Below are positions 58,010 to 64,000 of a stretch of DNA of 64,000 nt, one piece after another; position 1 is the stretch's first letter, and each line of letters begins with the position of its first letter. The translations under genes were made by a program, and so were the position numbers. Source of the DNA: Notospermus geniculatus (Eukaryota > Nemertea > Pilidiophora > Heteronemertea > Lineidae). The notes beneath the pieces were generated by a model. That model was not told where the DNA came from, made no database searches, and saw only the letters and a list, made by a program, of their open reading frames with translations. The stretch lies in assembly GCA_002633025.1 (NCBI GenBank), contig NMRB01000381.1, positions 203,958 to 267,957 on the forward strand, in the 5' to 3' direction.

Positions 58010-61000
58010 TTACTGTACATGTATATCAAGTGTCTTCATAAATTCAGTCAACAAATCGCAGTATTTAGGTGTCCGATGTTTGTGTCTCACAGCATTGATT
58101 TCTGTATTCAGCAGGGAAGGTTTGATCTTGGCTGCTTCCTTCAACACATCTGCAACAGAGAAGAAATCGTACACGGTGTGACAGGAATCAACTCCTAGGA
58201 ATGCAGGTCTGCCAAACATCGCTATTGTTAGGTTATATTTGAATGGTCATGGTCTCTAATCCCTTGCTAAACAGTAAGACTGGACTTTGATTCCAGGGGA
58301 CTTTGATCCCTGTCACACCGGTATCAAACCAGCCTGCTTCTTTGGAAGTTTATGCGAAATACAGTTGTGCCAATGCTGACATCTAGTGCCCAGACTTAGT
58401 ACTGCAGTCCCATGCCCAGCCATTAGAGGGGTGATGGCACCCACAACTGCCCACGGTCCAGTTTTAGACATGGAATGGTACCATCCAATGCCCACTCTAA
58501 GATATTCGGTGGTGCACTGTATGCCCAGCCTTAGATTTACATGTTGATGTACGTTGGTGCAATCCAGTACCCAACTTTACACAGACTGCAGTGTCATCCA
58601 GGCCTCAGCCTTCGACATGGTGTGGTGCCACCCAGTGACAAGCCATAGACATAGGGTGGTGCCATCCGATGCCCACAAGGCCAAGGTGTTGGACCACAGC
58701 AATGCTTACCAAGTAAGGCATCTTGAATCCTCACATCCGGATCATCCAAATGCACCAGAAGTCCTTTATAGATAGCCTCAAGATGTGCTGAGTAAAGGCT
58801 AGCATCAAAGCCGCTATCGAAACAAGAGAAATAGGCCATGAATGTCTTAGATACGGCGACGCGAATATCATCACTACTGTCGTCCAATCGTTTCAGTAAA
58901 TCGGGATACATGTTATGTAATCTATTTTGGTCAATAGATGTCCCCACAGCTGTAAAGATCCTTGTTAGAACACGGCAAGCAATCAAGCGAGTGCTCTTGT
59001 TGTCATCATCCATAAGAGTGAGGACTTGTGTCACAAGTTCAGACAGGACGGAGGTAAGCTGAAATGCCAATAGGTTTCAGAGATTAAATTGAAGGACTGG
59101 ACATTGCAGTACAGCAAATTCGAAGTACACATTTTTGGTGCCTTCATTCTTCAGTACGACAGACCGAAATTGCCCCTTCAAAATTTGCATTGAATGAAAG
59201 AGTTAAGGACAAATACACACCTTCTCCTTGTCAAGAACTCCACTTTGAAGTATCGCCCAAAGACAAGACACGGCAGTGGTGCGTATCGCACCGGCTACTC
59301 TCCCGGCATGCCAGACACAATTCGGGAGGATCATTTCACGTACAACAACAACAGAAAAGTCAGCAAAACTATTCTGCGAGTCGACGGATTCTGGTGCGTT
59401 CATGATGAGGCGTGACAGCAGGGAAAAGAATTTAAGTCGAACTTCAGGATCTTTGTCAGTTTTGAGATTAGCAGTGAACATTGGGATGATCGTGTCCAAC
59501 AGTTGTCCAACAATAGGCCCTGAAATAAGGATATGAGCCAATGCTTAATACTAACGCTAAATGGTATAGAATGGAATGAACCAAGTTTATCACAAGGCCC
59601 ATGCTAATACAAAGAAAAAATTACTCATCCGCAGAGTCCCATTAGACTCGTCGCTGCGGTACCTCACAATACTACATGTAGGATGTTCCTTACCCGAGTC
59701 TATAAGGAGAGTATCAAAAATTTGGCGATCAACGGAATGAATGTTCCACATAGGATAATCATCAGACCAACGCTCCAGCAACTTTTTAGCATGAACGGCA
59801 TACAAGCCTTTGACATCTTTCAAGCCTTGGATGGACGCTAACTTCTGCAGACTTGCACTTGCCTGAAATATCATTAAATAGGTTTCTTTAACAAGATGTA
59901 ACTTGAGGTAAGCACTTCTCCAATTTGTTCAGCCAAATGACTACAGATGTACGTTCAGTGATCAATAAAGGTGGATGTCAGAACTTGCATAGCGTAGGTT
60001 GTTTCTGTCACCTACCCTTTCCTTGATGGCGTCACCAGTCTGCAGAGCAAGTACTGTGACAAGGACAGTGAACAGCGACGTGCTCTCAGCCTTACACTTC
60101 TCCCCAGCAACTGTTGTTGTAGCATCGACACACTCTATTAGCTGAAGCTGTACACTCGCCTGAGAGCGGCAATGGAGAGAATTAAGACAAACTAGTGACA
60201 GACAGTTGTACTTAACAGTGGAGTGTATTGTCAAATTGAAAAGCCTTCATGGATGGTCATCATACTAAATTTGAATGCTTGTTTAGCAGGGAATTAGGGG
60301 AGATGAGGCCTATCGCCTTCATATTTTTATGGCTATGTTTTGAACAGAGATATGTGACAGTCAACAGTTGCTCTTCGTATACACAGAATAAGTTTCACGT
60401 TTGTATGTCATGATCCCAGATGTTGAAAATTTGGAAATGAACTTCATCAGGGTTCCTGCAGCCTGTGGAGCACCAAATTTAAGACCTTTTTAAGACTTTT
60501 TAAGACCAAGTATCGGCAAAATTTAAGACCTATTTTCTTCTAAATGAAGCCCCCGAACATCCCTGGAAGGGTTTCCGCAAGGGAAGAATGACAGGGATCG
60601 ACACGGCCAAGAAAGTGGGTAGGCTACTTTTAAGAAGCCCGGAGATGCGATTTCCCGACATCTCCTGCCAATTTTTTACAACTGCCTTGATATGAAATTT
60701 AAGACCTTCCCACAGAAATTATCAAATTTAAGACTTTTTAAGGCCTTGAAAATGGATGTGCCAAATTTAAGACTTTTTAAGACCTTGCAGGAACCCTGTT
60801 CATGAAATAAAATGATACTCAATCAAGCACTAACCTGGTTTGACTGACAAACATCTGGCAATGAAATGGCGACGCAGATGGCTTGCATAAATGGCTGAAT
60901 CTTTTCCTTTTGGGATCCTTTTATAATTGCAGCCAGCACCATCAAGGTGTTGTAGTTTTGTTGATTCTTGACAGCAGGCAGTACTAGCTTACACCAGATT

Positions 61001-63287
61001 TCTGGCTCTACAAAATAACCTACTAATTCAGCAGCTTTCGCAGTCTGAAAGAGAGACAGTATCAAATTAGTACCAAACTGTATTGCCTATTGGTGCTTCA
61101 ACTCAATTTTAATTTGCATGAATTCAATGTATCACAAGAGTGTGCAACGAGAATAATACAATGACTGCTGTTGAATTCTGCATTTTTGACCGGCGTAATC
61201 ATGGTAATGTTGCGGAATTCCATCGTCTGACGCAATGCAGAATTCTGCAGTTTGCTGAACTGTACCAGAATATTTTTCACTTACATTTGTGACCACCTCT
61301 TTTTCTTCATCTGCACATCCTTTATAGAGACCATTTAGCAAGACCTCCATATGTTGTGTAACATATTCTTCATTATTCAGCACAAGGTGATACAGCAAAG
61401 CTGAACTCTTCACCCTTGTAGGGGCAACCCAGTCACCCAGATCTCGCACGAGGGCTGGCAGGATTTTTGAAATGTTTCTGAACATCAATGTCCGGCACCC
61501 AAGGTTTGGTCTTTCAACTGGAAATAAGAAAGTTTCATCCGTCAAGTCTCTGTGAAGATTGGTTACAATGGAACAAATGATGAATATTGGGAGTGAAGAG
61601 TAAAAAAAGTTGGCGTTCTTGTGAAATTGGCTCCAAGAAGTTTTTCCAATACTGAAGAAAAGATTATGGTTGTGAAACTTAGCCACCATCATACCTCCTG
61701 AAGGGTAATGTTCTGGGTCTGCACGTATGAAATCAATCTTTTCTTTCAATTCTTCTTCATTTTCATTCTGATACCTTATCCCTAATGACAAAAGGAAAAT
61801 GTTTGACATTAATTATTGATTAACCTGGAAGTATGATCTTTTAGTTCAGACCTTCCATTCTAAAAATCATAGAATACAGTCCTTGTCTTGTGAACTTGTA
61901 CACACTCACCCACGTCATGCCATAAGGCATCAGCAAGTTGCTGGATCTCAGGTAACTCATCAGACATACTTGACAAGAGAAGAGGAATCAGCTTGTGCCA
62001 ATACGAGTATCGATCAGGGAGCTCCAGAAGCCAGTTTCCAACCACTGTTGTGACTGACTTTCGTACCATTGGTGCCTGATCAAACAGACGCTGAGCAAGG
62101 TGGGATACAACATCGTCAACTGATTTTCCATTACCATACTGAATCACAGATCCTAATAAAAGAAAACAAGAGCTGATAATTATGCTGTAAATTTGATTAG
62201 CTTTGTCCAGTTCAACAAAACACGAACAACAGCCACCCAAAACAAACTATGTATTGCCCACAAACAATGGAACTAAAATGAATTAGTGACTATTGGATAC
62301 GAGCACTACTGTTGGCCTAGCGTCCATGTAAGGACTTCTTGGTGCCAATAGGCCAAGGTATGCACATACATGCAAAGGGTTCTAGTGAAGGTTAGATTAC
62401 ATGGATTTCACTTGTCTCATGGTAGGTCTAGGCCTAGTCTAGCATGTCTACTCTAGGGTAGGCCTAGGCCTAAATGACAAATTCATGACTAACTACTCGG
62501 CTACTAGGCCTAGTGAGCTGAGACCTAACAAGGCCAGGCCATGACGCTACATTGATGCTATTTATAAGGAGAGTGAGATGATAAAATGATTATTCGTGTT
62601 ACCGATTGTTTCAACAACGCAAGACCGCACACGAGAATGTTGATGCGATAATGTCTGCAAAAGCGGTTTGATAAGCGACTCTGACTGCATATGAAAGTGG
62701 TCCGGGACTAGCTTTGCCACTGCTGCAGCACTTCTACAACTCTCCTTCTTCACCTCTGGGTATGGGTCAATAATTGTCCGTTGAAATATCTTGATCATGT
62801 CATCCAAATAAACACCATTGTTTTTCCCAGCCAAGCCAATTATCAAGGCCAAAACACGGACAAGATCTAATCGAATTTCTTCAGAAGGCTCGACTATTTC
62901 TGGCTGCCCAAGTCTTTGAACCAATACGGGGACAATGTAGGGTAAACAATCAATCGGTTGGGGAATGCTTTCCAAGAAATCTGAGACGAGACGGCAGGAA
63001 AGTTCTCGATTCTTTTCGACAGGATCAGACAGGCATTTCAACAACGGCTTTAGAATTTCTTGAAAAACGACCTGTAAAACCTCCTTCCTTGGCTTTGGAT
63101 TTAGCCCTAACGTTTCTTTCCGTATTCCTTCGATAGCTCGTTTTCTAATTGATCTATTATCTTCATTTAGACAGTTGATATGCCGGGCAGTTGTTTGCAA
63201 AATCGAATCCGCAGTGGTATGCATGCCGTCCGCCATCTTGTTGACGCTCGCAACCGCCTCGTTTTCATCCGGCATATGGAGCGCCAA
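58010..63287 (-). CDS. DNAAF5: Dynein axonemal assembly factor 5 (HEATR2), copy 2, ten exons
   Basis: Exons on the - strand: 63287-62603, 62152-61910, 61781-61695, 61517-61285, 61044-60835, 60159-60016, 59862-59694, 59519-59221, 59058-58710, 58149-58010. Exon lengths and phases are identical to the copy at 42558-47396, giving 852 residues. I see about five replacements: Gly/Ser and Met/Val in exon 9, Cys/Tyr and Ala/Val in exon 5, Asp/Gly in exon 7; exon 1 protein is identical. Introns carry two copy-specific transposons (60448-60798, 58174-58320). Role as for copy 1: cytoplasmic preassembly of axonemal dynein arms by a HEAT-repeat scaffold. Both copies appear functional; whether they are alleles or paralogues is open. 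Confidence 0.95.
58174..58320. mobile_element. 147-bp MITE with CGGTGTGACAGG ends
   Basis: The ends CGGTGTGACAGGAATCAA and TTGATCCCTGTCACACCG are inverted with one mismatch. It sits in the last DNAAF5 intron of copy 2, only 24 bp upstream of the final exon's acceptor. Related to the insert at 21309-21475. Confidence 0.75.
58385..58690. repeat. Degenerate minisatellite in last DNAAF5 intron, copy 2
   Basis: Same CCCAGCCTTAGACA/GGTGGTGCCATCC type units as 42785-43080, with several small length differences. Confidence 0.6.
60448..60798. mobile_element. 351-bp MITE with CAGGGTTCCTGCA ends
   Basis: The ends CAGGGTTCCTGCA and TGCAGGAACCCTG are perfect complements. Sub-terminal repeats TTTAAGACTTTTTAAGACC occur at both ends. 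TTCAT flanks both sides (60443-60447, 60799-60803), and copy 1 has it once near 44888. CAGGG ends recall hAT elements, but only 5 bp of the duplication is intact. Lies in DNAAF5 intron 5. Confidence 0.85.
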
Positions 63288-63453
63288 TGCGGTCAGTAGT
63301 CAGGTGCCCGTTATACGGGGCGTTCCCACGATAACAAAATATACCGGTAATGCGACAGGCCTTCTTCGTGTACGGCAAACATTTCAAAGAAATCGTTACA
63401 TTTACCATGTTTACTTCGTTGAATAGCCCATAATCATTTTCAGCTTCGTGTTC

Positions 63454-64000
63454 CACGGTGCCCAATCAATAATATTGCCGTACAGCTGCGGGAGAAAGTT
63501 CCGGTCACACTGATTTGGCCCGGTAGGCTACAGACACGTCTTCTTCTACATACCCCAGCAGCGTACACTTCAATCGGTCACCGACTTTGGTGTTCATCGG
63601 AGGACAGTATTCGTCCGGGAAACGAGGCTTTTACTTTGCTTTCAATCTCCCAAAGCTTTTTATCTCGGACATTGTGCGATGGTCTCTTAGACAAGTATTT
63701 AGGGTATACCTAAGGCTGGGTTTAGATGAAGGACCCTATTAAGGATTTTCTTACCGATCTTGGAATTTTAGGGGCGATTTTCGAGAAGCAGATAGTTTTG
63801 CTACCGTAACTATACCTCCCGCCTTCCGCCCGTGGATCATACACGGCCCTGATACCGGTTAACATCGCCGGAGGCCATTCTCAAGAGATTTATGTCCTGA
63901 GACATCCAAAAAGCAAAAATCAATTCGAATAATTTTTTTCTGAGCAAGCGCTCCTGCACCGTACAGTCTCATTCTCCCGCACGGCGTAGGCCTACAGTTC
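63454..64000. mobile_element. Inverted-repeat element upstream of DNAAF5 copy 2 (cut by window end)
   Basis: Same element as 47565-48313. Only the left end (CACGGTGCCCAATCAATA) is inside the window. Confidence 0.7.

Larger units (their letters stand above)
53874..64000. repeat. Unit B, copy 2 (runs off the window)
   Basis: Second copy of 39153-48110. It adds insertions at 55849, 56554, 58174 and 60448 and lacks the MITE that breaks the transporter in copy 1. Confidence 0.9.

Noticed and set aside
1-64000. rRNA genes, intact tRNA genes, bacterial operons
   Set aside because: None seen; the two tRNA-like sites pair poorly and the genome is clearly intron-bearing animal DNA.

Overview
The window looks like nuclear DNA of a marine invertebrate animal with motile cilia. 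It has split genes with GT-AG introns, dense short transposons, very frequent TACATGTA and TAGGCCTA words, and three scaffold gaps (15342-15770, 33957-34126, 51251-51564) plus a single N at 52845. The genes are animal-type: a calcyphosine-like EF-hand protein and the ciliary dynein assembly factor DNAAF5/HEATR2. Word use and transposon style suggest an echinoderm, hemichordate or lancelet, but I cannot fix the phylum from sequence alone.

Most of the window consists of long direct duplications. Unit C (about 1.9 kb) occurs at 635-2469 and 2470-4531. Unit A (13-16 kb) occurs at 6284-19472 and 19897-36056; each copy carries one two-exon CAPSL-like gene on the + strand (193 codons) with a 9-11 kb intron full of transposons. 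Unit B occurs at 39153 to at least 48110 and from 53874 to the window end. Each B copy carries a single-exon 12-TM transporter-like gene on + followed by a 10-exon DNAAF5 gene on - (852 codons). Between A and B (36057-39152) lies a 310-codon open frame I do not recognise.

The two CAPSL copies differ only at synonymous sites (6 synonymous, 0 replacement, by my reading). Both DNAAF5 copies are intact, with about five amino-acid differences. The transporter is intact in the second B copy but broken in the first by a 551-bp inverted-repeat transposon flanked by a perfect 8-bp target duplication. The duplicates may be true tandem paralogues or two haplotypes laid end to end by the assembler; read depth would decide.

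Because each unit is present twice, one copy often shows the empty site of an insertion in the other. This exposes an unusually rich set of small DNA transposons: four or five TTAA-flanked families, several elements with 7-9 bp duplications, a tRNA-derived SINE with a 13-bp duplication, and a foldback family (GGGAG...CTCCC termini) whose ~20-bp ends are conserved while the inner arms differ from member to member yet match within each member. Other structures are a duplicated ~95-bp palindrome, two hammerhead-like motifs, and a possible relic of a Myb/SANT-like gene in the CAPSL intron. Functionally, DNAAF5 (dynein-arm preassembly) and CAPSL (a protein of ciliated cells in vertebrates) are both cilia-linked, but the window does not show that they work together.
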